DNA of 64,000 nucleotides. Origin: Darksidea phi. Taxonomy: Eukaryota; Ascomycota; Dothideomycetes; Pleosporales; Lentitheciaceae. Positions 47,756-58,836 of this stretch are shown piece by piece. The notes beneath the pieces are model-generated. The model did not search any database. It had not been told where the DNA came from and was given only the letters and a program-made list of their open reading frames with translations. The DNA lies in the NCBI GenBank assembly GCA_030770425.1, contig JASJFT010000135.1, positions 1 to 64,000 of the forward strand, given 5' to 3'. A program made the translations under genes and the position numbers. Each line of letters starts with the position of its first letter. Position 1 is the first letter of the stretch.

Positions 47756-47804
47756 CCCAGGAGCTTGGGCCACTACCCGGCGTGACGTCACGTTGGCTCC
47801 TGGG
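47756..47804. other. Hairpin-forming inverted repeat around a 12-bp palindrome
   Basis: Arms CCCAGGAGC (47756-47764) and GCTCCTGGG (47796-47804) are exact reverse complements and enclose CGTGACGTCACG (47781-47792), itself a perfect palindrome containing the TGACGTCA CREB/ATF-type site. It lies at the left end of the RIP-mutated element. It may be part of the element's terminus or promoter. Confidence 0.5.
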
Positions 47805-48516
47805 CTGGCTGTGTTTTTCGTGATTCTAATCACCTCATTGTATTTCAATGTTTCAACATCTCACGCAACAGTACAGGCAGCAACTACACGACAATAATAG
47901 CTCCTAATTCACTAATAATACATGCAGATAGTTAAACGCGCTGATAACGCCAAACCTTCTACCCCCTACGCCATCGTTCGTATCGTATCTACTATAGACA
48001 CCAGCTCTATCTTCCACGTTAGGTATTCGCTCCCTCCATAGCGTGCTAAGAAGGCCGATTCCTCCTTCTATAACGATCCTCCCTGTACAAGCTTTTCCTC
48101 TAGCCTACGTAGACGGTACAGCTACCTCTAGACGAAACGCCTATCCTCGTTATATAGGGCCTCGGATAGGAACATAATATAGGTAACTACTAATAGCTAT
48201 ACGAGAATCCTATTACCGCTCGTTCCCTCGAATATATCCAACGTATAGTTGGTTTTATACTACTAGTTATTATAATCGAGGAGCCCTATCGACAGTACCT
48301 CCTACTTATAGCGCCGGGGATACTCCGCCGCGATATTTAAAAGGTTTAGAGCGCTGTACTCGAATAGCCTATTCTACTCTAGTTCCTCCTACTAAAGGAC
48401 TAGGCGAACGATCGTTGGCGAAGACATGTAGTTAGTAGGTATTAATAGTAAGTTTGGGGAAGAGGGTATATTAGTACTACTACTCTCGCCGTTACCAGAA
48501 GACTGAGGATATATAA

Positions 48517-48670
48517 TAAGGAAGCTAGCTAAAGATAAGAGATAGATGGTTTATACCGCTCTCTAGCTTTTCCCGCGATAGTAGTATTAACCGTTACAGT
48601 AGTAAGGAAGCTGGCTGAGGATAAGAGATGGATATAGTAAGGAAGCTAGCTAAGGATAAGAGATAGATAT
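48517..48670. repeat. Short tandem repeat, three copies of about 33 bp, differing by RIP-type changes
   Basis: Copies start at 48517, 48603 and 48638 with TAAGGAAGCT. Copy 2 reads CTGGCTGAGG and GATGGATA where copy 3 reads CTAGCTAAGG and GATAGATA. All three differences are TG to TA. Confidence 0.75.
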
Positions 48671-48729
48671 AAGTGGGATACTAGTATCATCGCGGGTAAT
48701 TTTTATACTGTAGGTAGTATTAGTGCGCT

Positions 48730-48972
48730 AACTCCTCGCTACTGCTGTTGGTCTCCTAACGCTCTGTGGTTCGGCATCACATGTTATTTCTCGTCCAGCG
48801 CCTCAATGTTCGAAACATCACCTCGTCGCTTACGATCGACAGTACTGTATACAGCTCTACAGCTCTATTATCGTGTATAAGGTGTAGGTATAGTACCTCT
48901 ACTATGTACAAACTCCTACTGTGTTTCGTGCGGACCTTCTGAAGAGACTCCCACTATGCAAATCCAAATCAA
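48730..48972. repeat. Dispersed repeat, copy B
   Basis: Related to 22945-23130 through perfect blocks at 48803-48828 and 48916-48933. It ends with GCAAATCCAAATCAA immediately before the 15-bp direct repeat, so it forms the right terminus of the element at 47749-48972. Confidence 0.75.
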
Positions 48973-48987
48973 ATGTATTGCTTGCTT

Positions 48988-50072
48988 AACCCCATGAGCA
49001 GTACTCAAGCTAAGTACACTCGCTTTCGTTTACGAAATCAGTGGACCAGTCTCGATTCACAGGTTAAAGTCTTGACAATACACTTCACCGTCCGCGCTAC
49101 AAACCTGTCAGCAACATCATTTTCTGGATTTTGGAACCATCAACCAGTGTAGTAACAAGCCATCTAGATAGGCTACCTCAGTAACTAACACTTTCTAGTA
49201 GGAGAAGAATGACCCGCTAACGGCTAGAACAGCATCGACCTTCTGCACCATGACGGGGGTGGATTATAGCAGAGTATGTCACCGATATATCACATGCCCT
49301 TATTGATTATGCAAGAGTTTTGCGCAACATAGTAAATATAGAGCAGAAATGAGGATATGATATGGGTGGCTTGACTACTGGGTTTGACTATTATAGGCCT
49401 CAACTCAGGACGCACTCTATAACACGATTGTCATGTATAAATTGCTCTTACACCTTCTTTATAATGTATGGTGGAGCGGCTTAATGGTTTTGCTTGGAGC
49501 CCTCACTTGGTCTGATGTGTGAAATAAATTAATTGGATAGTCTAGAGAGAGTTTCGGGTATCCAGTCTCCATAATGATGGCGCGCATATTTGGACTACCA
49601 GGGTGTAGAGTATCACAATCACCCCTTCTTACCCACCAGCCTTATCAGCACACCAAGTCATCGCCAAGCTGTAAGTACGGGACGTTATTAAGGCTGTAGT
49701 TTGAAAAGTTCGTACATAGGGGTACGGACCGGTGTATTCCGTGTTGACGATCAAAGAGTAGAACGCATGATAAGGTATACATCCAAAATGGCGCACCTAC
49801 TTTTTGTTTACCCGGAATTGTGGTCATTGAGACTCAGCGAGGCATTCAAATCACAGTGGGAAAATTGGCTTGTACATATATATATACTTGAGAAAATATA
49901 CTGGAGGGCGCAAGCGCCGCACTCGGTACTATACTGCTTTTGAACATAGGCGTAGATACAACAAAAAATTGAAAACGTCAAAACGAAAGTAAAAGGGTAT
50001 TAATGTGACAGACACCTAATTTATCTATCAAAAACAACGATAACTGATCCAACGTCAAGTAGTGTTAGATTT
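48988..50072. other. Intergenic region, no gene recognised
   Basis: About 1.1 kb, AT-rich. Short overlapping frames at 49645-49943 on both strands have no recognisable features. The right end is the 3' region of the secreted repeat protein. Confidence 0.45.
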
Positions 50073-52252
50073 TCACCATTGCCCCCTCTTCCTTTTTGCG
50101 CCATCCGTGGGTTCAGCACGCGCCCCCAAGTTCGCGGTGACCGTACTTTGCAGGCTAACTGTTGAGATGTCAAACCCCAACCTATTCGCCTGAAGCGTAG
50201 CCGTATCCACGGCACTTGTAGTCGAGCTCCCAGCAACCTGTGATAGCGCCTCCACGGTTGAAGTCGATGTCGACGACCCAGCTCCTTCCGATGAACTAGC
50301 CTGTGTTTCACTACTGCTTCCTGCCGCGGTAGTTGTCGAAGCACCAGCAGGATCACTCGTTGTGGGCGTCGCAGAATCGATACTAGCGACGCTAGACGCC
50401 GAGGCAGCTGCAGAGGCTTGGGTCTGTAATGTAGATGGCGTAGCGCTCGTGCTTCCTATTTCTTCTGTCTGGAGTTGGAAGGGTTGGGCTTGGGGTGCAG
50501 CCATGGGGAATGAACCGGCTGGACACATGCATGCGCAATTGCAGCCTCCAGCCGCAGCAGCAGCCTCGGCATTGCCCGCAGTGCCATTGCCTCCTCCGCT
50601 GCCTGCAACGACGGTAACTTGGCTTGCGGCGGCCGAAGGGCTGGATCCAGCGGCAAGACCACCTTGGGTGAGAGTTGCGGAATTAATGGATGGCCCGGTT
50701 GAGCTGGAAGTAGAAGCGGCTGCGGTGGCGGTGTTGTTGTCGCCCTTGGAGGCAATGATCGTTACAGCGCTGGCCTGGGCTTGTCCCCCTGCTGAGCTAC
50801 CTGTTGAGTTTCCTGCAGCTGCAGAAGCGTTTCCTGTCCCACCCTCAGCAACCACAGTGACACTACTCTGAGACGCTGCGGCAGACGCTGCGGTCGAGGA
50901 ACTATTCCCTCCACCGCCACCTGCTACAATAGTAACAGGACTCGGGGCAGCGCCCATGGTAGTGGTCGCCAAAAGGCCATCTCGGGTTAGGGTAGCGGAA
51001 TTGATAGGGGCAGCGGTGGAGTTGGTTGGAGTAGCATTTGTTTCTCCACTCTTCGACTCTCCGCCCTTGCCCGCGATGATAGTGACGGCGCTCGCACTCC
51101 CGTTCCCTGAAGTTGTGGCGGCAGCTCCGCTAACGAGCGAGAAAGAGGGAAGCGATGTAGCGGCACTGGACTATTGGATATGTCAGTATTGCGGGAGTCT
51201 GTTTAGGGGGGATACATACTGATGCATTTTGGCCTTCGGCAGCTGGAGGAGCCGTAGTTTCAGCTTTAGGTGGAGGTGATGGCATTTCGGCTTTTGGTGG
51301 TGGCATTTCGGCTGGCATTTCGGCTTTCGGTGGTGGTGGCATTTCAGCAGCGGGAGGTGAAGGAGCTGTAGCCTCCGCTGCAGGAGGCATCGCCACTCCT
51401 GGAACAGAGGTTGAGTTTGCTTCACCGATACCCTGAATAAGCGTCTCTTTGACGGAGACGCCGTTGACCTGCTGGACGGTAGTCTCCTTGATCTCGACAA
51501 TCTCGGCATTGCCCTTCCCTTGGCTCTGGCCATTTGCGTTGAGGCCATTGAGAATCTGATCGATACTATTATCCTGAATCCCTTTGCCTTGGCCTCCCAA
51601 AAGCTGGCTTGCGATGTCGGCGGCGTTGTTACCACCAGCACCTTGACCTTGGACTTGACCATCTTTTCCTTGACCTTGTCCCTGCACGAGACCATTGAGG
51701 AGCGCATTTGCATCCAAACCGGCGCCGGCTCCGTTCTCCTGTTGCTTCTGGCCGTTGAGAAGAGCGTCAATGTCTGCATTGGCAGCTTGGCCTTGACCGG
51801 GAGCGGCATTGCCCATGCTGTTTCCTACTTGCTGACCATTGCCTAAGCCATTGGCGATCGCGGAGGCATCCATGCCTTGTCCGCCAGCTTGCTGACCACC
51901 TATACTTTGGCCCTGACCTGCGCCACTAAGCAACGAGTTGATGTCTAGTCCTTGTCCTTGCCCTTGCACTTGCGCGACCTTCGCCGAGAGATCACCGATG
52001 TTTCCCAACTCGCCAATGTCGAAACCTGCTCTTCTCTCATATTGCGCCCTCCCAACAGCATCAAGGTTTCCGTAAGTGAGTTCCTCCACCTTCCGCCCTT
52101 GCACCCCGGGGCCTATATTGCCATTGATTCTGATCTCCGGATCCGCGATAGCCTGCACTGCATTAGTATGGTCAGAGAAGACAGCGAGGATGTTGGCGCA
52201 CTGTAGTGGCAAGCAAAAGGACAAAGCCCCATGAGGACATGGTCCTCTTCAT
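50073..52252 (-). CDS. Secreted low-complexity repeat protein with Gln/Gly-rich and Ser/Thr/Ala-rich halves
   Basis: Minus-strand exons 52252-52202, 52152-51220 and 51170-50073 give 693 residues. The ATG at 52252 gives a signal peptide MKRTMSSWGFVLLLATTAIA spanning the first intron; a longer frame without ATG starts inside that intron and is a shadow. The first half repeats the theme LLNG followed by QGQGQ-type Gln/Gly runs at least five times (NSLLSGAGQGQ, DALLNGQKQ, NALLNGLVQGQGQG, QLLGGQGKG, QILNGLNANGQSQ). A Pro/Lys/Glu segment with PPPKAEMP repeats follows. The second half has repeated VTIIA/VTVVA and INSATLT...GL.A units in Ser/Thr/Ala-rich sequence, and one Cys cluster (CNCACMCP). No GPI signal is seen. 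An extracellular or wall-associated aggregating protein is likely but unproven. Confidence 0.82.
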
Positions 52253-53344
52253 GACGTTGGATAGTTTAGGTTAGGGCGGCACAGAAGAACAAAAGGAAAG
52301 AACTATTAGCGCTTCAGCAGCCCAGCTGACAATTAAAAAGTGAGTAAAATGTCGCAGACATATAGACTCGTTCAAGAACTGCACAGCAGGCCGTCGAAAG
52401 AGTGAGCGAAGCGAAGAGATTGATGGGGAAAACGTCCGAGGACGGCACGCGTTCGGGGGCGAAGGTACGAGAGAAGGCGAACGAGAACGCAAAACGTTCA
52501 AATGAACAACAGGTTCCCCAGGCACTTTACGCAATGACACGCTGGCCCCGCTCATTCTGTTTCTGCGCGTGAGAGAAGCGCCAGGCGGCTACATAACCAT
52601 CGTCTCATGGGCCGGCTGCCGGATAATGGGAACCTGTAACGTGCCCACAGTGGCATTATCGAGCGTAGGGGTGTGATCCATGGTTGACAGGCCTGCAGAA
52701 GGTTGTGATGGCGTTTTTGGTCGTTAGAGAGTATCAAGATGGTATGGTCTGCCGCCGAGGTGGTGAGGTCTGACACGCGAGAAGCACGAACGCGAGCGCC
52801 TCATACCGGCTATGTTTCGCGTGCGCCAGGCCAGAACTATGCTCGGCACCGCTCGGAGCTTTGATATTTTTATCCTCCGAGGGACATGTTGCTTTCCGAT
52901 AGATGGCTTTGCGATGAAAAGCTTGTGTCGCATGCAGGCTGAATTTGTTTAATGGAAGAAAAGTGGGTGATCGCCGGAACGGAAATACCTACATTGAGTT
53001 TGGGGTTGATTAAGTAACACAGAAGCTCAAGCGGTTACCAACCCTTTGGTCCTCGCTGACTATGGGACGCATTATTAATATGGACTGGCTTGCGTGTCTT
53101 CATTGTTTGAGGTTGTTGCTGGCGCTCAGCATCTAGAACTGCATACCTGCACACTTCACCGAGTGCGGTTCGCAGCAGACATTCACTAGAAACCTTGCTA
53201 CATTTGACGTCCAGAATTTAAGCGTATTGTTCTCATCATGGACTTTTTTATCAGGCAATCGAAGTATTTGAGAAACGACGTGCGCGAGTACCAGTCCAAA
53301 CCATCCGTCTTCCACCAAAAAGCAAATATTCTCAAGTAAGCGTT
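52253..53344. other. Intergenic region
   Basis: About 1.1 kb. Minus-strand frames (52271-52555, 52552-52776, 52724-52933) lie in the promoter of the secreted protein and have no recognisable features. A plus-strand frame at 53238-53336 is the only open stretch just before the kinase remnant. Confidence 0.4.
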
Positions 53345-54300
53345 GTTCCTACTGGTAGGAATATACCGAAGCATTTAAATCTGGACAACTCCACCATCTG
53401 TTACCTCCGTCCCCCTGGTCTACCCTCGCAGAGCGAAGCCCTTGAAATACATTGGTACCACACCTCGCAATTCTCTCGCGCTAGCCCAGGCCGCATCATG
53501 AAGTCGCCTATGGAGGTTTGGAGACGCAATCCTAATTACCAAAGACTAGAAGAGGAGAACGCCCAAGCAATTGCGATCGAGGCGCAAATTCTGGAGAAAT
53601 TGGGCAGCCATCCCCGGATCGTTCCGTTAATAGAACCTCAAACGCCACCATAGCCGAAAGCTAAGCTTTGCTCATAGATCCTAGGGTGTCCGCAACACTG
53701 GTATTGAGCTTAGCGAAGCAAGCCATGGGGGCCTTTAGGCCTATATTGACTCTAATAACGCCGCGATAGATCCCTCTCTGCGATGGAAATAGATTGTGCA
53801 AGTGGTTTGAAGCCGTTGCGTTTCTGCACGAGCAGTGTGTGACACACTCGGATCTGCGACTCGATAATTTACTAGTGCATGGCACGGTCGGTCCATGTGT
53901 TGACTCCTCGCCATTGCTCGACCTGTGGCTTTGCGATGTTGGCGCGTCGAAGTGCGAAGAGTTAAGAATGAATGGTGGGAATTACCTGACGATCCGTTCT
54001 TCGATCCTAGAATGCCATGGTGTCGACACATGCGACCGACATCTTGTAGCCTAGGAAGTAATTATATACACCACCCTAACACGACATTGGCCACACAGAG
54101 AAGGTGCGTCTCATATTACTATGGAAGACAAAGCTGCTTATGAGACGGAAGTGAATGCTTTGTTCATGGGTGAGAAAGTCTCTGACGTACGGAAACAAGT
54201 GATCAAAGGGTGTTGGAACCATCAATACAGAAGGGGCAAGGACGTCCTGGAAGCTCTCAAGTCGGAGATAAGATTACTAGGTACAAAGATGCTAGACTAA
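53345..54300 (+). pseudogene. Protein kinase pseudogene, fungal serine/threonine-kinase-like
   Basis: Pieces of one kinase domain lie in order but in changing frames. The first piece is the N-lobe region SPGRIMKSPMEVWRRNPNYQ with the Lys of ATP binding, then EEENAQAIAIEAQILEKLGSHPRIV, the alphaC Glu region. About 150 bases further on, at 53791, comes WFEAVAFLHEQCVTHSDLRLDNLLVHG with the HSDL(R)xxN catalytic loop and CDVGAS in place of DFG. A frame change gives PDDPFFDPRMPW, and a further change gives the C-lobe (LTRHWPHREG, YETEVNALFMGEKVSDV, GCWNHQYRRGKDVLEAL) ending at TAA 54298. The family is the group of small fungal kinases expanded in Dothideomycetes and often found near HET and NLR-like genes. 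Several frameshifts make it inactive. Confidence 0.8.
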
Positions 54301-55581
54301 TTGCATTGTTACGTGGACCTCGGCATAAGGCGAAAAAAGTTGTTGGTATAGGTGACTAGCGCTCCCGTAGCAACCGCAATGCAATTCCTTGATCACAACG
54401 TCGCCGGCGTAGACTTCATACTAGCCCTTCGTTGCTATGTGACGTGAGTAACTGCATGCGTGCAACAAAAATGAGACATAGCCCTACGTTCGCCCACCTT
54501 ACCGCCCGCAGCGCGGCACATCGCACGTCCCTTACGCACTTCTATCCATCCAGCATACTTCTAAAGCGCGATCTGAAGATCTCGACCTTATTCGTGCATC
54601 GTCCTAGAAGCATCTGTAGCTCCTGGTCTACGTCCTTTTCTCTCCCCGATTGCTTCCCTAGGCAAGTGCTTCCCTGGCTCAGGCGCCAGGGTTCGCTTCG
54701 ATATACCGGCACTGAGAGCCCTCGCAGTCCTCGATGCCTGTCACCATCTATTATCTCTCATCACCAATGCATAGGTACAGTATACCCTGCCCCTCCTTTT
54801 AGCTGGCAGTGCTGGTGAAGGCCACACTTTCCACACTTGCGGTAAGGGGCAGGGAGGCGGCTCGATCTTGCTCTACAGTCTTACTCGGTGACGGATGAGT
54901 GATCGTAATCGAGAACGGTAACGGGAGCATAGGGAGAAACGGAAAGAGGGATAAGCTTCGTTTGATCATGTTCCCCTGATTGGTTGGTATCGGTCGTGCT
55001 GCAAGATCTTCCCCGGAGGGCGCTGGGATAGTGTGTTCTTCGGATAACCTGTACGCTTATTATCCACGAGCTCCCATTGCAAGGCTACCGCTCGGACTCA
55101 GAGATCGCTTTGCGCTATCCCTTGCAGACAACATCATGCGCTTAGAGACAGCGACGCTTCTCGGCTGCGATATTTGTCTGACAACGTCGCCAATGTTTTC
55201 GCATCCTCTTTTGCCGAAGTTGTAACTGCAGCACAGCTGTCTCTGTGCTGCGCAGTAGGGCGTCGCGCCGGTACTTGAGCGGACGTGGAGGCATGGTTGC
55301 AAGAGATTTTGGGTAAGTGTGGGTGATGCTACGATGCGGCGAAGGGATAGCGGACGAATCGTGGAGCCTGGGCTCTATTCTTGGTCGGCCATTTCTGGCT
55401 TAGCTAAGTCATGCACGGGCTGCGCCTATAGATATCGTCACAGACTTCGATGCATAGCGTGGTTATGTGAAACTTTGGCACCGCCGAATCCGACGGGGTC
55501 CAGCGGTAGCAAATGCGAGAATAGTAGTGTCTATAACGAGCTGAGCGCACTACCGAGCTTTCTGTCTCGCCAAAGACGAAA
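54301..55581. other. Intergenic region, no gene recognised
   Basis: About 1.3 kb. A plus frame at 54432-54818 has a Ser/Arg/Cys-rich random-looking product. Nothing is supported. Confidence 0.45.
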
Positions 55582-56706
55582 ATGGCGGCCGTTCACGTCC
55601 TGGATGGCTACTACCTTGCAATCACCTTTCTGGTTACCGTCGCTTACCAGCTTTTCTTTTTCTCCATCGCGTTCACATTGAAATTCGACAAGCTCACCGA
55701 CTTCGCCGGTGGAACGAATTTCGTCCTTCTGGCAGTACTCACCCTTGCTTTCAGCGAGAACAGAGAAAATGCGCGCTCCATCGTTGCCTCCGTCTTCATC
55801 ATGATTTGGGCGGCACGCCTGTCGGGCTTCCTGTTGTTTAGGATCTTGAAGACAGGGAAAGATGACCGCTTTGACGATAAACGCGACAAATTCTGGTCGT
55901 TCCTCGGATTCTGGGTGTTGTAAGTTGAATCAGCACACAAAGTTGTGGGGAACTGACGGCACGCAGCCAAATGTTCTGGGTCTGGACCTGCTCTCTACCC
56001 GTCACTATTCTCAACTCGCCAAATGTCACTCAGTTCCAACAACCAGCTTTTGGTACCGGACGGGACATTGCAGGCATCGTCTTGTACTCGATCGGTCTGG
56101 TTATGGAAAGCGTCTCAGACATCCAAAAGTACCGTTTTCGAAGCGCTCATGGAAGCGACGGCGAGGTATGCGACGTCGGCTTCTTTGCTTGGACACGCCA
56201 TCCCAACTACTTCGGAGAAATAATCATTCAGTTTTGTAGGTGCTACTTCTGAGGCATAGTGCGGTGCGATAGCTGACGTGTCGCTTATAGCCATTTTCAT
56301 GATCGCCGTTTCGCCAGCTGCGACCGGTTTTGTGACGGGTGGAGCGTATTCTGCGCTCTACGCTTCGATACTCGGACCATTTTTCTTAACGGCGTTGCTC
56401 ATGTTCTTATCAGGTCTGCCTCTGCAAGAACGTCCGGGAGCGAAGAAGCGGTATGAAAAGGGAATCGGGTGGCGCGAGTATGAGCGGTACCTGCGGCGGA
56501 CGAGCATCCTCATTCCGTTTCCACCGCAGTTCTACGAGAAGCTCCCAGTAATTCTGAAAAGGACCCTCTTTTTGGAATTCCCCATGTATGTCTTTGATCC
56601 GGCGAAGCATGCGGACCGGTCCAAAGTCCAAGCCAGGTCCGCGGAAGAGGTAGGACGAGACCAAGCGAGGAACGAGGGCTTCGCTCCTGATGCAAGTATT
56701 GTTTAA
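55582..56706 (+). CDS. DUF1295 steroid-dehydrogenase-like integral membrane protein
   Basis: Exons 55582-55919, 55967-56235 and 56291-56706 give 340 residues with about seven hydrophobic segments. The DUF1295 / 3-oxo-5-alpha-steroid 4-dehydrogenase C-terminal signature is clear: ESVSDIQKYRFR, then GFFAWTRHPNYFGEIIIQF and the closing ERPGAKKRYEKGIGWREYERYLRRTSILIPFPPQF in part. Relatives in this superfamily are NADPH-dependent reductases or methyltransferases of membrane lipids. The exact reaction is unknown, and an ER location is expected. The two introns fall inside conserved membrane segments and restore WVFQMFW and QFSIFMIAV. Confidence 0.9.
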
Positions 56707-57102
56707 TCAACGTGTATAATTATATCGCGTAGTCGCACTCTATACGTGTCCAGTCGCGACACTGGCCTGACATGGACTGTGAAGCTCAATGCCGAAACGG
56801 AAGCGGGTCCGGAGATAACGGCGCTAAGACTTCTCCCATGCACATGCCAAGCAACAATGACGCACGTGCAACGGTCTCCGTTTAGATGTTGCCAGGAACC
56901 CCTCAGGCCTCACCTCAACCTCATTACGACCTCTACGTCCGTTCTTCGCGATTGCGGCTTTCGCGCTCCTCGGCTTCCGTCCGTCGCCAATTCGGGACCT
57001 CCAAGCGCGACTTGACACCTCGCATTTCTAGTCTCAAGTCTGTTTCCAAACGCCAAATCGAGACGCAGACTGACAGGGCTTAACAGTATCAAACCTCTCG
57101 CA
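56707..57102. other. Upstream region of the phosphate carrier gene
   Basis: About 400 bp with no supported gene; a frame at 56886-57083 is Arg/Ser-rich and probably chance, although an alternative upstream start for the carrier was considered. Confidence 0.4.
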
Positions 57103-58408
57103 ATGCCAAACGTGTTCCCCACATTAGCAACACTAAATCAGGCCTTTACCGGCTGCTCGGTGTTTCCCCAGCGCTCATCCGAAGCTCCCCCGAAACAAGC
57201 ATCCAAATGGAATGCCCGGCATGAGCTCTATCCAGTCTGGAGTGTTGTTGATGACGCGAAGAATAAGGCTGCGAAATTGAGCGATGCTGCTACCGCTGAG
57301 ATTGAGAAAGCGAGTAACAAGGCCCAGGCGAAGGCTGGCGCGATTGAACTGTACAGCCTAAAGTTCTATGCTGCCTGTACGATTGGAGGTGTTATGGCGT
57401 GTGGGCTTACTCATACTGCTGTCACGCCGCTGGATCTCGTGAAGTGTCGTCGGCAAGTGGACTCCAAGATGTACACAGGCAACTTCCAAGCGTGGAGCAA
57501 GATTGGCCGCGCAGAGGGCCTGCGTGGCATCTTTACTGGCTGGGGCCCAACCTTTTGGGGATATTCCGTTCAAGGTGGCCTCAAATACGGAGGCTACGAG
57601 TTTTTCAAGAAGTTTTACGCCGACCTCGTTGGCGAAGAGAACTTCCACAAGTACAAGACGTTTGTCTACTTAGCTGGAAGTGCCTCTGCCGAGCTTATTG
57701 CTGATGTTGGACTCTGCCCGTTTGAAGCGGTAAAGGTCCGAATGCAGACAAGTATGGTCTCTGTTTCTGTGGCTTACAGTAGCGCTGACATGTTTAGCGA
57801 TACCTCCTTTTGCGAAGACGACACTGGGAGGAATCAGCACCGTGACTGGCAAAGAGGGAGTCGCTGGGTAGGCTGGTGAACTTTGCAATTAGAGCCACCA
57901 TGCTAACAGCGGCAGCTTGTACAAAGGACTGTATCCTCTGTGGGGTCGCCAGATCCCCTACACCATGATGAAGGTAAGTGTGTACCAAACCACACATAAT
58001 CAACATGACTAAATTTGACAGTTTGCCTCTTTCGAAACCATTGTCGAGATGATGTATGATTACCTGCCGGGCAGCAAGAATGACTACGGCAAGGGCGCGC
58101 AGACCGCAGTTTCCTTCACGGGTGGCTATTTGGCCGGTATCCTGTGCGCCGTTGTTAGTCATCCCGCGGATGTTATGGTTTCGAAACTCAACGCAAACCG
58201 ACAAGCCGGCGAGAGTTTCGGAGCTGCAACGGGCCGTATCTACAAGGACATTGGATTCAGAGGGCTCTGGAACGGGCTCCCGGTTCGTATTGTTATGATT
58301 GGAACACTGACCGGCCTGCAGTGGATGATCTACGATTCCTTCAAGATCTTTATAGGTCTGCCGACTACTGGTGGCGCTCCCCCATCTGAAGAGAAGGCTA
58401 AGTCTTAG
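57103..58408 (+). CDS. Mitochondrial phosphate carrier
   Basis: Exons 57103-57751, 57798-57867, 57916-57973 and 58022-58408 give 387 residues. Three mitochondrial-carrier repeats can be seen, with signatures [25 protein letters not shown] and [11 protein letters not shown]. The phosphate-carrier wording [28 protein letters not shown], in parts, separates it from other carriers. It corresponds to yeast Mir1/Pic2, which moves phosphate with protons into the matrix for ATP synthesis. The N-terminus is about 80 residues longer than the minimal carrier and contains an Ala/Lys-rich helical stretch ([20 protein letters not shown]). All three introns are 46-48 bases long. Confidence 0.95.
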
Positions 58409-58725
58409 ATATATCAGGAACTTGGTCCTGTGCAGATTCGAATTAGCGCGTTTAGCGCTTGCCTTCGTGTTTAGTTCGGTTCGCGCGATTACTTTGTACA
58501 CTATTCACTATCAACACTCTACTCTCAACTTCCTTGTACACTGTGTTTTGCCCTGTTCTTCGCCTCTCTTGCTCAAGCAACTCACATTACACTGCTCATC
58601 TGACATCATGGACCCTCCAACATCAGTCCAGCCCTCCCTGAGCAGTTGCCTTACCCAATATCCAGCTTTTCTCGTGCCTCGCCTAAGCCTGCCTCTACAA
58701 ACGCCATGGCAGTGTTGGGGAAAAT

Positions 58726-58808
58726 TAAGTGATCACTCCGAAAATGAGTGAGGGCTCTTAAAAAAATAAGTAATCTTTCGCGCTTATCGTCTAAATGATC
58801 ACTTAGCG
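58726..58808. repeat. Possible small inverted-repeat element
   Basis: TAAGTGATCACTCCG at 58726-58740 faces AAATGATCACTTAGCG at 58793-58808, so the ends are near-complementary over about 12 bases (AAGTGATCA). The AT-rich spacer is 52 bases. It looks like a miniature inverted-repeat element, but no target-site duplication was found. Confidence 0.35.
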
Positions 58809-58836
58809 ACCTTATTAAGGGAGGAAAGAATATTAA

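Larger units (their letters stand above)
47749..48972. mobile_element. RIP-mutated element flanked by 15-bp direct repeats
   Basis: ATGTATTGCTTGCTT occurs perfectly at 47734-47748 and 48973-48987. The interval, especially 47950-48720, is strongly depleted in CA and TG and rich in TA, the signature of repeat-induced point mutation acting on a duplicated sequence. Its last 240 bases are related to copy A at 22945-23130, so the sequence is repeated in the genome. A 15-bp duplication would fit target-primed (LINE/SINE-like) insertion better than a cut-and-paste transposon, but no reverse transcriptase is left to confirm it. No open frame survives. Confidence 0.6.

Noticed and set aside
50362..50871. 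169-codon plus-strand frame opposite the secreted repeat protein
   Set aside because: It is a shadow produced by Ala/Ser/Thr-rich codons on the coding strand.
52200..52224. Start of the secreted repeat protein at 52224
   Set aside because: That position is TTG inside the first intron; the ATG at 52252 plus a 49-base intron gives a signal peptide.
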